A DNA stretch of 30,445 nucleotides from an uncultured Lachnospiraceae bacterium. Its GTDB lineage: Bacteria > Bacillota > Clostridia > Lachnospirales > Lachnospiraceae. The notes under the pieces are model-generated. The model saw only the letters and a program-made list of their open reading frames with translations. It did not search any database and was not told where the DNA came from. Shown piece by piece: positions 17,729 to 25,826 of this stretch (positions are counted from its first letter, which is position 1; every line of letters starts with the position of its first letter). Both the position numbers and the translations under genes were made by a program. The stretch is taken from NCBI GenBank assembly GCA_900554415.1, contig USGU01000021.1, positions 1 to 30,445 on the forward strand. Reading direction: 5' to 3'.

Positions 17729-17737
17729 TGCTACAAT
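17729..17737 (+). promoter_or_regulatory. Extended -10 promoter for the folate operon
   Basis: TGCTACAAT (17729-17737) is an extended -10 element; no good -35 lies at 17 bp, only a T-run. It is 39 bp before folC and just after the glyS terminator. Confidence 0.45.
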
Positions 17738-17776
17738 AAAGGACAGTAGTATTTTTAGAGGTAGAAGGGAAAAAAT

Positions 17777-19090
17777 ATGTTATACGAAGAAGCAAGGGTA
17801 TATTTGGAACATGTGTCGAAATACGGAAGTGTACTTGGCTTGGAAAGTATAAGACATTTGATGGAAGAACTTGGTAATCCACAGGATGAGCTTCAGGTGA
17901 TTCATATTGCAGGAACCAATGGAAAAGGTTCTATTCTGGCATATGTATCTACCGTGCTCCAGTGTGCGGGATGGAAAGTTGGAAGATATATTTCACCTAC
18001 CATTATGGAATATCTGGAACGATTCCAGATTGACGGTGCATATATGCCGAAAGAAATGCTTGCACCGATTGTAGAAGAAGTGAAGCAGGCGGCAGAACGG
18101 ATGCAGGCGAAAGGAATGCCGTATCCAACTGCATTTGAAATAGAAACAGCGATTGCGTTTGTATATTTTGCAAGAGAAAAATGTAATTTTGTTGTACTGG
18201 AAACAGGACTTGGAGGCCGCCTGGATGCTACAAATATCATAAAGAATACGAAAGTCTGTGTGTTTGCGTCGATTAGTATGGACCATATGGCTGTGCTTGG
18301 CGATACACTTGCTAAAATCGCAGGAGAGAAAGCAGGAATCTTAAAACCGGAATCCGTAGCAGTATCCTATCCGCAGACGGAAGAAGTGCGTAAGGTTTTA
18401 CAGCACAAGGCAGAGGAAAAGAAAATACCTCTTTGGTTTGCGAATAAGGAGCAGATAGTTGTTCAAAAGGAAGAACTTGAGAGCCAGATATTTTCTTACA
18501 AAGAGTTTCGTGATATAGAGATACATCTTACAGGAAGAAATCAGATAGAGAATGCGATTACGGCATTGGAAGTAATTTGTGCTTTAAGAAATCAAAATGT
18601 GTCTATTCCGGATGAAGCAATTTACCAGGGAATGAGAAGAACTGAGTGGCCGGGAAGGTTTCAGATTTTGGGAGAAAATCCACTGGTAATCGTAGACGGT
18701 GCACATAACGAGGATGCCGCCCGTAGACTGGAAGAGAATATCCAGACATATTTACAGAGCAAGCCGGTAATCGGAGTGATGGGTGTTTTCAAGGATAAAG
18801 TGTACAAAAAAATCATAGAAATCATGAAGCCTTATCTGGACTATGTGTATACCATTGATTTGCCGAACAAAGAGAGGACTCTTGACCGGAGAGAACTGGT
18901 AAAAGCGTTGAATGCACAAGGAATAGGTGCAGAGGATTGTGAAAGTGTGGAAAAAGCACTGGAAAAGGCAAAAAAGAGTGCAAAGGATGGACATGCTGTC
19001 CTTGTATTTGGTTCCCTTTCTTATCTGGGGGAAGTTATCCGTCTGGAGAATGGAAAGCAGCAGAAGGAAAATGCGATAAAAGACAGATAG
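17777..19090 (+). CDS. folC: Folylpolyglutamate synthase / dihydrofolate synthase
   Basis: A 437-residue Mur-ligase-family enzyme that adds L-glutamate to dihydropteroate and lengthens the polyglutamate tail of folates. The ATP-binding loop is AGTNGKGS (45-52). Further family segments are FEIETAIAFVYFA, ETGLGGRLDATN, the SMDHMAVLGDTLAKIAGEKAGI region, and the C-terminal domain with VDGAHNEDAA. Length is normal. First gene of the folate operon, 61 bp before folE. Bifunctional in most bacteria; which activity dominates cannot be read from sequence. Confidence 0.95.
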   Translation: MLYEEARVYLEHVSKYGSVLGLESIRHLMEELGNPQDELQVIHIAGTNGKGSILAYVSTVLQCAGWKVGRYISPTIMEYLERFQIDGAYMPKEMLAPIVEEVKQAAERMQAKGMPYPTAFEIETAIAFVYFAREKCNFVVLETGLGGRLDATNIIKNTKVCVFASISMDHMAVLGDTLAKIAGEKAGILKPESVAVSYPQTEEVRKVLQHKAEEKKIPLWFANKEQIVVQKEELESQIFSYKEFRDIEIHLTGRNQIENAITALEVICALRNQNVSIPDEAIYQGMRRTEWPGRFQILGENPLVIVDGAHNEDAARRLEENIQTYLQSKPVIGVMGVFKDKVYKKIIEIMKPYLDYVYTIDLPNKERTLDRRELVKALNAQGIGAEDCESVEKALEKAKKSAKDGHAVLVFGSLSYLGEVIRLENGKQQKENAIKDR

Positions 19091-19099
19091 TAAAAGGAA

Positions 19100-19135
19100 G
19101 ACAGGATATAGAGAAAAGACAGGGATATAGAGAAA
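19100..19135 (+). repeat. Imperfect ~18-bp tandem duplication between folC and folE
   Basis: GACAGGATATAGAGAAAA (19100-19117) is followed at 19118 by GACAGGGATATAGAGAAA, an extra G being the only difference in the shared part. It lies just upstream of the folE ribosome binding site and may only be slippage. Confidence 0.6.
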
Positions 19136-19151
19136 GAAGAAGGGAAATATT

Positions 19152-19709
19152 ATGGTAGACAGAGAAAAAGTGGAACGGGCAGTCAGACTGTTGCTGGAAG
19201 GAATTGGGGAAGAACCAAACCGGGAGGGATTGTTGGAAACTCCTGAACGGATTGCACGGATGTATGAAGAAATCTGTGGAGGAATGGACGAATCAGCCGA
19301 GATACATTTGCAGAAGACATTTACCGCAGAAAATACAGAAATGGTAGTAGAAAAAGATATCACATTTTATTCTATGTGCGAGCATCATATGATGCCGTTT
19401 TACGGAAAAGCACATATTGCTTATATCCCGGACGGCAAAGTGGTGGGCTTAAGTAAGCTGGCACGTACCGTAGAAGTGTATGCAAAACGTTTACAGATTC
19501 AGGAAAAAATGACGGTACAAATTGCGGATGCGTTAATGGAATATCTTGCACCGAAGGGTGTGATGGTTCTGGTGGAAGCGGAGCATATGTGTATGACAAT
19601 GCGGGGAATTAAAAAGCCGGGGAGTAAAACCGTGAGCGTGGCAGTGCGTGGTGTGTTTGAAGAAAATGAGCGGCTTCAGAATATGTTTTTCCGCATGGTG
19701 CAGGAGTAG
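19152..19709 (+). CDS. folE: GTP cyclohydrolase I
   Basis: A 185-residue homodecameric zinc enzyme that converts GTP to 7,8-dihydroneopterin triphosphate, the first committed step of folate synthesis. Zinc ligands are C76 and H79 in MCEHHMMPF and C147 in HMCMTMRG; H78 is the catalytic histidine equivalent. VVGLSKLARTVEVYAKRLQ and GIKKPGSKT are also typical. The start follows AGAAGGGA. The length equals the short bacterial form without N-terminal extension. It is followed 8 bp later by an HD-domain hydrolase. Confidence 0.97.
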   Translation: MVDREKVERAVRLLLEGIGEEPNREGLLETPERIARMYEEICGGMDESAEIHLQKTFTAENTEMVVEKDITFYSMCEHHMMPFYGKAHIAYIPDGKVVGLSKLARTVEVYAKRLQIQEKMTVQIADALMEYLAPKGVMVLVEAEHMCMTMRGIKKPGSKTVSVAVRGVFEENERLQNMFFRMVQE

Positions 19710-19717
19710 AAGAATCT

Positions 19718-20230
19718 ATGGATAAGACTAGAAGAGAAGCAGAGCTGGAAAAGATGGAACGGGTGTGGCGTATCTTTACACATCCGTTTTATATTCAGAA
19801 TTTAAAGAAAAATATGGAATGCGAGAAAGAACGGATTTTCTGTAAACATGATGTTGCCCATTTTCTGGATGTAGCAAGACTTGCTTATATATTAAAGCTG
19901 GAACGTGGTTTTCAGGTGGAAAAAGAGTTGATTTATGCAGCGGCACTTTTGCATGATATTGGAAAATGGCAGCAATATGAGCACAAAATTCCGCATGAAG
20001 TCGCAAGTGCAGAGATTGCCAAAGATATTTTGAAAGTGTGTGGATTTAATGAACAGGAACAAACATGCGTCATAACGGCAATCCGTGGGCACCGGAAGGG
20101 AACAGAAGCGGGAGAATTGGCAGAAATTCTGTATGATGCAGATAAGCTTTCCCGTCCCTGCTTTGCGTGTGAGGCAGAAAAGGAATGTAACTGGAGTGAT
20201 GAAAAGAAGAATAAGCAGATAGGATGGTAG
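19718..20230 (+). CDS. HD-domain metal-dependent phosphohydrolase in the folate operon
   Basis: A 170-residue HD-superfamily protein. The metal-binding set is visible as H44/H48 in KHDVAHFLDVARLA, H79-D80 in ALLHDIGKW, a histidine near 125 in RGHRKG, and D142 in YDADKLSR. A cysteine-rich end (C148, C151, C157) follows. HD proteins hydrolyse phosphate esters, often of nucleotides. It lies 8 bp after folE and 3 bp before folP, so it is translated within the folate operon. This operon has no recognisable Nudix enzyme for dihydroneopterin triphosphate, and archaea use an HD protein (MptB) at the comparable pterin step, so it may supply that activity. Fold is firm; substrate is inference. Confidence 0.85.
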   Translation: MDKTRREAELEKMERVWRIFTHPFYIQNLKKNMECEKERIFCKHDVAHFLDVARLAYILKLERGFQVEKELIYAAALLHDIGKWQQYEHKIPHEVASAEIAKDILKVCGFNEQEQTCVITAIRGHRKGTEAGELAEILYDADKLSRPCFACEAEKECNWSDEKKNKQIGW

Positions 20231-20233
20231 AAG

Positions 20234-21043
20234 ATGAGAATAGGAACAAAAGAATTTGACACAAAGCATCATACTTATATTATGGGAATTTTGAATGTTA
20301 CGCCGGATTCTTTTTCAGATGGGGGAAAATGGAACCAGCAGGACAAGGCGCTGAAGCATGTGGAAGAAATGATTGCAGATGGAGTGGATATTTTAGATGT
20401 GGGCGGCGAGTCCACACGGCCGGGGCATGAGCAGATTAGTGACGAAGAAGAAATTGCCCGTGTCACTCCGGTGATTGAAGCCGTGAAAAAAGAGTTTGAT
20501 ATTCCAGTATCCATAGACACTTATAAGAGCCATGTGGCAGAGGCTGCCATCCAGGCAGGGGCAGATCTGGTAAATGATATCTGGGGCTTTTTGTACGATG
20601 ATAAAATGGCAGAAGTGGTAAAACGCTATCAGGCAGCAGCATGTCTGATGCATAACCGGGAGCAGGCAGTTTATGCGGATTTTCTTGTGGACATGTGTGC
20701 GGACCTCCGAAAATGCATTGAGAAAGCAAAGGCAGCAGGGATTGAGGATGACAAGATTATCCTTGACCCGGGAGTCGGATTTGGCAAGACCTACGAAATG
20801 AATCTGGATGTAATGAAGCATTTGGACTTGTTCCATGAACTTGGATATCCGCTTCTTTTAGGAACCTCCAGAAAATCCATGATTGGAAATGCCTTGAATC
20901 TTCCGGTGACAGAGCGGGAAGAAGGAACTTTGGTAACGACAGTGATGGCAGTGGAAAACAGATATGGATTTGTCAGAGTCCATGATGTAAAGAAAAATAA
21001 GCGGGCAATCCAGATGACGGAAGCTATTTTGGAAAGAGCATAG
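20234..21043 (+). CDS. folP: Dihydropteroate synthase
   Basis: A 269-residue TIM-barrel enzyme that joins 6-hydroxymethyl-7,8-dihydropterin diphosphate with p-aminobenzoate, the sulfonamide target. Loop 1 is MGILNVTPDSFSDGG (17-31), loop 2 is DVGGESTRPG (about 55-64), and DIWGF, DPGVGFGKT and LLGTSRKS mark the phosphate and pterin sites. The ATG is 3 bp after the HD gene stop, with GGATGG inside that gene's end as a modest ribosome binding site. No resistance-type insertion is obvious. Confidence 0.96.
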   Translation: MRIGTKEFDTKHHTYIMGILNVTPDSFSDGGKWNQQDKALKHVEEMIADGVDILDVGGESTRPGHEQISDEEEIARVTPVIEAVKKEFDIPVSIDTYKSHVAEAAIQAGADLVNDIWGFLYDDKMAEVVKRYQAAACLMHNREQAVYADFLVDMCADLRKCIEKAKAAGIEDDKIILDPGVGFGKTYEMNLDVMKHLDLFHELGYPLLLGTSRKSMIGNALNLPVTEREEGTLVTTVMAVENRYGFVRVHDVKKNKRAIQMTEAILERA

Positions 21044-21058
21044 TCAAAGGAAAAGAAA

Positions 21059-21895
21059 GTGGATGAAAAAATGGATGAAATCAGAATCAGAAATTTAGAA
21101 ATATTTGCAAATCACGGTGTATTTCCGGAAGAAAATAAGCTGGGACAGAAGTTTGTGGTGTCATGTACGCTTTATCTGGATACGAGAAAAGCAGGCAGAG
21201 ACGATCATCTGGAAGATTCGGTTCATTATGGATTGGTTGCGCAGCTCATCAAAAAAGAAATGGAAAGCCATACCTTTGCCCTTATTGAACGTGTCGCGGA
21301 ACATTTGGCAGACGTAATTCTGGATTTTGACGAAAAAATCCGGGAAGTGGAAATAGAAGTGAAGAAGCCGTGGGCGCCGGTGGGACTGCCGCTTGAAGAT
21401 GTGTCAGTGACAATCCGAAGAAAATGGCATGAAGTTTATGTGGCATTTGGCTCTAATATGGGAGAACGTGACCGGTATATTGAACAGGCAATAGAAGCGC
21501 TGAAAGAACAAAAGGACTGCAGGATTTTAAAAGTGTCCTCTATTATGGAAACAGAGCCGTATGGAATGACAGAGCAGGACAAATTCCTGAATGGTGCACT
21601 GAAAATGGAAACCAAATTTACACCACATGAACTGCTGGAAGTATTGCATCAGATAGAAGTAGACGCAAACCGGGAACGCAAGATTCACTGGGGACCACGG
21701 ACCTTGGATTTGGATATTCTACTGTATGATGATATGATTTTGCAAGAGGATGATTTATGTATTCCGCATGTGGATATGCAGAACCGCGTATTTGTACTTG
21801 CACCTATGGCTGAGATTGCTCCGTATAAGAGACATCCGGTGTATGGGCTGACTATAAAGGAAATGCTGGAACAATTAGAGAAAACAGAAAAGTAG
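21059..21895 (+). CDS. folKB: Dihydroneopterin aldolase - HPPK fusion (FolB-FolK)
   Basis: A 278-residue bifunctional enzyme. Residues about 1-122 are FolB, which cleaves dihydroneopterin to 6-hydroxymethyl-dihydropterin (IRNLEIFANHGVFPEE with the substrate-binding glutamate, and the catalytic lysine in EVEIEVKKPW). Residues about 125-278 are FolK, which pyrophosphorylates the product (VYVAFGSNMGERDRYI, HWGPRTLDLDILLYDD). Fusing consecutive enzymes is common in clostridia. The GTG at 21059 is preferred because AAAGG lies 8 bp upstream; the ATG at 21071 is 20 bp from that site. Last gene of the folate operon, with no clear terminator after it. Confidence 0.93.
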   Translation: MDEKMDEIRIRNLEIFANHGVFPEENKLGQKFVVSCTLYLDTRKAGRDDHLEDSVHYGLVAQLIKKEMESHTFALIERVAEHLADVILDFDEKIREVEIEVKKPWAPVGLPLEDVSVTIRRKWHEVYVAFGSNMGERDRYIEQAIEALKEQKDCRILKVSSIMETEPYGMTEQDKFLNGALKMETKFTPHELLEVLHQIEVDANRERKIHWGPRTLDLDILLYDDMILQEDDLCIPHVDMQNRVFVLAPMAEIAPYKRHPVYGLTIKEMLEQLEKTEK

Positions 21896-21957
21896 GACTG
21901 TGAATTGAGTGACACTGGTGAAAGTTAGATTGCATTTTTGAAAAATAAAGTATATAC

Positions 21958-21963
21958 TATAAT
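21958..21963 (+). promoter_or_regulatory. Candidate -10 for the M18 aminopeptidase gene
   Basis: Perfect TATAAT 38 bp upstream of the start. Candidate -35 elements (TTGAAA at 21938) are at suboptimal spacing, so only the -10 is proposed. Confidence 0.35.
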
Positions 21964-22000
21964 ATAGGAAGAAAAACGTACAAAGGGAAAGGAGATTCCA

Positions 22001-23389
22001 ATGAAAAACGAAAACGTATGGAAGAAGTATGGAGAGAAAGAATTAAAAGAACTTCATGAAATCAACGAAAGATACAAAAACTGTCTGAATCTGGGCAAGA
22101 CAGAAAGAGAATGTGTAAAGTTGACAGTTAAGATGGCAAAGGAAGCTGGATACAGAGATGTGAAAGAAGTTCTGGCAGAAGGCAAGCCATTAGCCTGTGG
22201 CGATAAAGTATATGCGAACTGCATGGGTAAGGCAATTGCATTGTTCCGCATGGGTGAAGAACCAATTTCCAATGGTATGAATATCCTTGGAGCACATATT
22301 GATTCCCCACGTCTTGATATTAAACAGAATCCATTATATGAGAATGAAGAATTCGGATATTTGGATACACACTATTATGGCGGAATCAAAAAATATCAGT
22401 GGGTAACCGGACCAATGGCTCTTCACGGAGTGGTTGCGAAAAAGGACGGAACTGTCATTGATATTGCAATTGGGGAAAAGGACGATGACCCGGTTCTTGT
22501 AATTACAGATTTGCTGGTACACCTTGCAAAACAGCAGCTTGAAAAACAGGCAAGAGTAGTTATTGAAGGCGAGAAGCTGGATGTTCTTGTGGGAAACAAA
22601 CCGCTTGCAAATGCAGAAGAATCGGAAAAAGAAGCCGTAAAGGCAAATCTTCTTCAGATATTAAAAGAAACCTATGACATTGAAGAAGCAGATTTTGCTT
22701 CAGCAGAATTAGAACTTGTTCCAGCCGGAAAAGCAAGAGACTGTGGACTTGATCGCAGCATGATTCTTTCTTACGGACAGGATGACAGAGTGTGTGCATT
22801 TACTTCACTTTTTGCAATGTTAGAAGTAGAACATACAAAACGTACAAGCTGCTGTCTGCTTGTAGATAAAGAAGAAATCGGAAGTGTAGGTGCAACCGGA
22901 ATGCATTCCCGTTTCTTTGAAAATACTGTCGCAGAACTGATTGCACTGAATGAGGGCGAATCAGAGCTGAAGACACGTCGTGCGATGGCAAATTCACGTA
23001 TGTTATCTTCAGATGTAAGTGCAGGCTATGACCCATCCTTTGCAGAAGCATTCGAAAAACGCAGCGCAGCCTTCCTTGCAAATGGACTTTCTATTAACAA
23101 ATTTACCGGTAGCGGTGGAAAAGGCGGTTCTAACGATGCCAATGCAGAATACATCGCAGACCTCCGCAGAATCTTCGACCAGGAAAACGTGGCATATCAG
23201 TTTGCCGAACTTGGTAAGGTAGATGTAGGCGGTGGCGGAACCATTGCTTATATTATGGGTAACTACGGAATGGAAGTTATCGACAGTGGTGTGGCAGTAC
23301 TTAACATGCATGCTCCATATGAAGTCAGCAGCAAAGCAGATGTATATGAGGCTGTCAAAGGATACAAAGCATTCTTATTATATGCATAA
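22001..23389 (+). CDS. M18 family zinc aminopeptidase
   Basis: A 462-residue aminopeptidase of the aspartyl-aminopeptidase (M18) family, which trims N-terminal residues from peptides in the cytosol as large homododecamers. The first metal motif is AHIDSPRLD (H99, D101), the catalytic and metal glutamates lie in VDKEEIGSVGATG (about 290), and MLSSDVSAGYDP and the C-terminal MHAPYEVSSKADVYE with a metal-binding histidine follow. Length is standard. The start follows AAAGGAGA. It has its own terminator and lies upstream of the peptide importer opp operon, a sensible functional pairing. The exact residue preference is not visible. Confidence 0.93.
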   Translation: MKNENVWKKYGEKELKELHEINERYKNCLNLGKTERECVKLTVKMAKEAGYRDVKEVLAEGKPLACGDKVYANCMGKAIALFRMGEEPISNGMNILGAHIDSPRLDIKQNPLYENEEFGYLDTHYYGGIKKYQWVTGPMALHGVVAKKDGTVIDIAIGEKDDDPVLVITDLLVHLAKQQLEKQARVVIEGEKLDVLVGNKPLANAEESEKEAVKANLLQILKETYDIEEADFASAELELVPAGKARDCGLDRSMILSYGQDDRVCAFTSLFAMLEVEHTKRTSCCLLVDKEEIGSVGATGMHSRFFENTVAELIALNEGESELKTRRAMANSRMLSSDVSAGYDPSFAEAFEKRSAAFLANGLSINKFTGSGGKGGSNDANAEYIADLRRIFDQENVAYQFAELGKVDVGGGGTIAYIMGNYGMEVIDSGVAVLNMHAPYEVSSKADVYEAVKGYKAFLLYA

Positions 23390-23401
23390 ATAAACAAAAA
23401 G

Positions 23402-23431
23402 CTCTGCAGGTCAGTGACCTGCAGAGTTTTT
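23402..23431 (+). terminator. Terminator of the M18 aminopeptidase gene
   Basis: CTCTGCAGG (23402-23410) pairs with CCTGCAGAG (23418-23426), extendable into a near-perfect palindrome, followed by TTTTTG and preceded by an A-run, so it may work in both directions. Confidence 0.9.
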
Positions 23432-23562
23432 GCTTTGGATGTTATTCAAATATAAATTCTTTTTGTGCCGTCATAAGTTTGCAGACTGCACAATTTCTTA
23501 CTTCCTGACAAATCCGTTCTTTGTCATGTGGCAGAATATTGTCAAAAAAATGGAAATAGAAT

Positions 23563-23628
23563 GGAAATAAAATGCAAAAATACAGGAAATAAAATACAAA
23601 AATGCAGGAAATAAAATACAAAAATGCA
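23563..23628 (+). repeat. Three tandem 22-bp repeats
   Basis: Three consecutive 22-bp units begin at 23563, 23585 and 23607, each starting GGAAATAAAAT. Units 2 and 3 are identical; unit 1 differs by swapped TGCA/TACA positions. A degenerate partial unit precedes them. There are no spacers, so this is a minisatellite-type array and not CRISPR. Confidence 0.85.
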
Positions 23629-23670
23629 AAATATTAATAATAAACAATCTTAATTAAGAATGGTCAAGTA

Positions 23671-23699
23671 TTGATTTATCATACTGTATATGGTATATT
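23671..23699 (+). promoter_or_regulatory. Promoter of the opp operon
   Basis: TTGATT (23671-23676), 17-bp spacer, TATATT (23694-23699) preceded by TGG (extended -10). The leader to oppB is about 105 nt. Confidence 0.6.
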
Positions 23700-23813
23700 G
23701 TTCACTGTAACGTTTGTATTTGCGCACTATGATAAAATGAAGTGATAAAGTACAACCGATGCAGAAATAGTTTGTCGCTGAAAGACAAAAATAGCAGAAA
23801 AGGAGTGAAAAAG

Positions 23814-24725
23814 TTGGCTAAGTATATTGTAAAGCGAATCCTTCTTGCCATAGCTACCTTGTTGATAGTCTGTGGGATAACATTCTTTTCCATGAATGCA
23901 ATTCCAGGTGGACCATTCGATGGGGAGAAAGCAACCTCACCGGAAGTAAGGGCAGTGTTGGAACAGAGATTTAATCTTGATAAACCAGTGCCAGAGCAGT
24001 TTGTTCTATATATGAATAACCTTTTACATGGTGATTTTGGTGTTTCAACAAAGACAGGACGAGATATTAAAACAACTATTTTCGGATCATTTGGTGTATC
24101 AGCAAGATTGGGAGGACAGGCAATAGTAGTTGCGGTTATTGTAGGTATTGTACTGGGAAGTATCGCAGCACTCAACCGGAACGGATTCCTTGACCGTCTG
24201 ATTATTTTCCTTTCAACCTTATTCACATCGCTGCCAAGCTTTGTGTTTGGTACATTGTTGTTACTTGCATTTTGCATAAAATTGAAATGGGTTCCTTCAT
24301 GGAGTCCGGACAGTCCGAATTACATTCTGCCGGTAATTGCGCTCTCGGCATCACCGATGGCATATATTACCCGTCTGACAAAGACGAGTATGCTGGATGC
24401 GCTTGGACAGGATTATGTTCGTACTGCTAAAGCGAAAGGTGTGGCTCAGTGGAAAGTTATTTTCAAGCACACATTAAGAAATGCCATGATTCCGGTCATT
24501 ACATATGTAGGACCGATGACGGCATCGATTTTAACAGGTTCCCTTGTTGTGGAAAAGATTTTCACAATTGGCGGACTTGGTGCAAAATTCGTTGAATGTA
24601 TTACAAACCGTGATTACCCGATGATTATGGGAACAACGATTTTCCTTGCAACACTTATGATTACAATGAACCTGATTACAGACATTGTATACAAAATGGT
24701 TGACCCAAGAATCAAACTGGACTAA
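23814..24725 (+). CDS. oppB: Oligopeptide ABC transporter permease OppB
   Basis: A 303-residue inner membrane permease that forms half of the peptide channel. The N-terminus AKYIVKRILLAIATLL is the standard OppB start and first membrane segment; further features are the FNLDKPVPEQF and GDFGVS segments before the second, and the EAA loop near DYVRTAKAKGVAQWKVIFKH. The C-terminus is ITDIVYKMVDPRIKLD, also typical. A TTG start at 23814 is chosen: AGGAG (23801-23805) lies 8 bp upstream and the residues match the family start exactly; an upstream ATG at 23742 in frame has no ribosome binding site. First gene of oppBCDFA. Confidence 0.93.
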   Translation: MAKYIVKRILLAIATLLIVCGITFFSMNAIPGGPFDGEKATSPEVRAVLEQRFNLDKPVPEQFVLYMNNLLHGDFGVSTKTGRDIKTTIFGSFGVSARLGGQAIVVAVIVGIVLGSIAALNRNGFLDRLIIFLSTLFTSLPSFVFGTLLLLAFCIKLKWVPSWSPDSPNYILPVIALSASPMAYITRLTKTSMLDALGQDYVRTAKAKGVAQWKVIFKHTLRNAMIPVITYVGPMTASILTGSLVVEKIFTIGGLGAKFVECITNRDYPMIMGTTIFLATLMITMNLITDIVYKMVDPRIKLD

Positions 24726-24738
24726 AGGAGGGGCTGAG

Positions 24739-25821
24739 ATGAATAACGAAATGAACGATATCAATCAGATGCCTAAGAAAAATCCTCTTAGTTTTCAGAT
24801 TGATTTATCAAAGTTTGAAAAGGCCACAGATGAAGAAAAACAGCAGCAGGAAGTTATGAGCGAATCCGTATCATTTTTTAAAGATGGTATGCGTAAGCTG
24901 ATGAAGAACCCGCTTGCAGTGGGAAGTATTATTGCGCTGGTGGCAATTATTTTAATGATTATTATTGTTCCACGCGTAGTTCCATACAAATACTCTGAAA
25001 TTATCTCCGTTAATGGGGTACGTGACAAGGGAGCCAAGAATATGGCACCTTTCCAGTGGTCAGAGATGGAACAGGAATATATTGATAATGGCGGAAGCTT
25101 ATTTCCACATATTATGGGAACGGATGAAATGGGACGTGATTATTTTGTACGTGTCGTTTACGGAACCAGAGTATCTCTTATTGTAGGTATTTTTGCAGCA
25201 CTGCTCGTATTGATTATTGGTGTTGTATATGGAAGTATCTCGGGTTACTTAGGCGGTAAGGTTGACCTTATTATGATGCGTATTGTAGATATTATTTACT
25301 CGTTGCCGGATATGTTGATGGTGGTATTACTTTCCGTAGTACTGAGAGAAATACTGAGTGTAGACCAGTTCCCATTCCTTAAGAAGATTGGAACAAATAT
25401 GTTGTCTATGTTCATGGTATTCGGTCTGCTTTACTGGACTGGTATGGCCAGAATGGTACGTGGGCAGATTCTGACGATTAAGTCGAATGAATATGTTCTG
25501 GCTGCCAAGGTAAGTGGAGCGAAAGCTGGAAGAATTATCAGGAAGCATATTCTTCCAAACAGTATCAGTGTTATTATTATTACCGCAGCACTTCAGGTTC
25601 CTTCTGCAATCTTTACAGAAAGTTTCCTGAGCTTTATCGGACTGGGTGTTCAGGCTCCAATGCCTTCGCTTGGTTCTCTTGCAAATGCTGCCAGAGCCGG
25701 TATTTCAGAATATTCATACAAGCTGATTTTCCCGGCAATTATGATTTGTTTAATTACGCTTTCATGTAACCTTCTCGGTGATGGATTACGTGATGCGTTT
25801 GACCCGAAATTAAGGAGGTAA
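24739..25821 (+). CDS. oppC: Oligopeptide ABC transporter permease OppC
   Basis: A 360-residue partner permease. A polar cytosolic N-terminus of about 60 residues ends in FFKDGMRKLMKNPLAVGS and leads to the first membrane segment. A periplasmic-side MGTDEMGRDYFVRVVYGTRVSL block follows, the OppC/DppC hallmark, and the EAA loop lies at YVLAAKVSGAKAGRIIRKHILPN. It ends LLGDGLRDAFDPKLRR, as usual. The ATG at 24739 follows AAAGGAGGGG. It starts 13 bp after oppB and stops 5 bp before oppD. Confidence 0.95.
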   Translation: MNNEMNDINQMPKKNPLSFQIDLSKFEKATDEEKQQQEVMSESVSFFKDGMRKLMKNPLAVGSIIALVAIILMIIIVPRVVPYKYSEIISVNGVRDKGAKNMAPFQWSEMEQEYIDNGGSLFPHIMGTDEMGRDYFVRVVYGTRVSLIVGIFAALLVLIIGVVYGSISGYLGGKVDLIMMRIVDIIYSLPDMLMVVLLSVVLREILSVDQFPFLKKIGTNMLSMFMVFGLLYWTGMARMVRGQILTIKSNEYVLAAKVSGAKAGRIIRKHILPNSISVIIITAALQVPSAIFTESFLSFIGLGVQAPMPSLGSLANAARAGISEYSYKLIFPAIMICLITLSCNLLGDGLRDAFDPKLRR

Positions 25822-25826
25822 TAGAT

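Larger units (their letters stand above)
23432..23813. other. Intergenic region upstream of oppB
   Basis: About 380 bp without a credible gene. It is AT-rich and holds a 22-bp tandem repeat (23563-23628), an oppB promoter (23671-23699) and about 115 bases of leader. AGTAT (23668-23672) and ATACT (23681-23685) form a short inverted repeat overlapping the promoter -35 and could be an operator. No riboswitch or tRNA was recognised. Confidence 0.6.

Noticed and set aside
23563..23628. Short regular repeats considered as a CRISPR array
   Set aside because: The units are directly adjacent with no unique spacers, and no cas gene is near.
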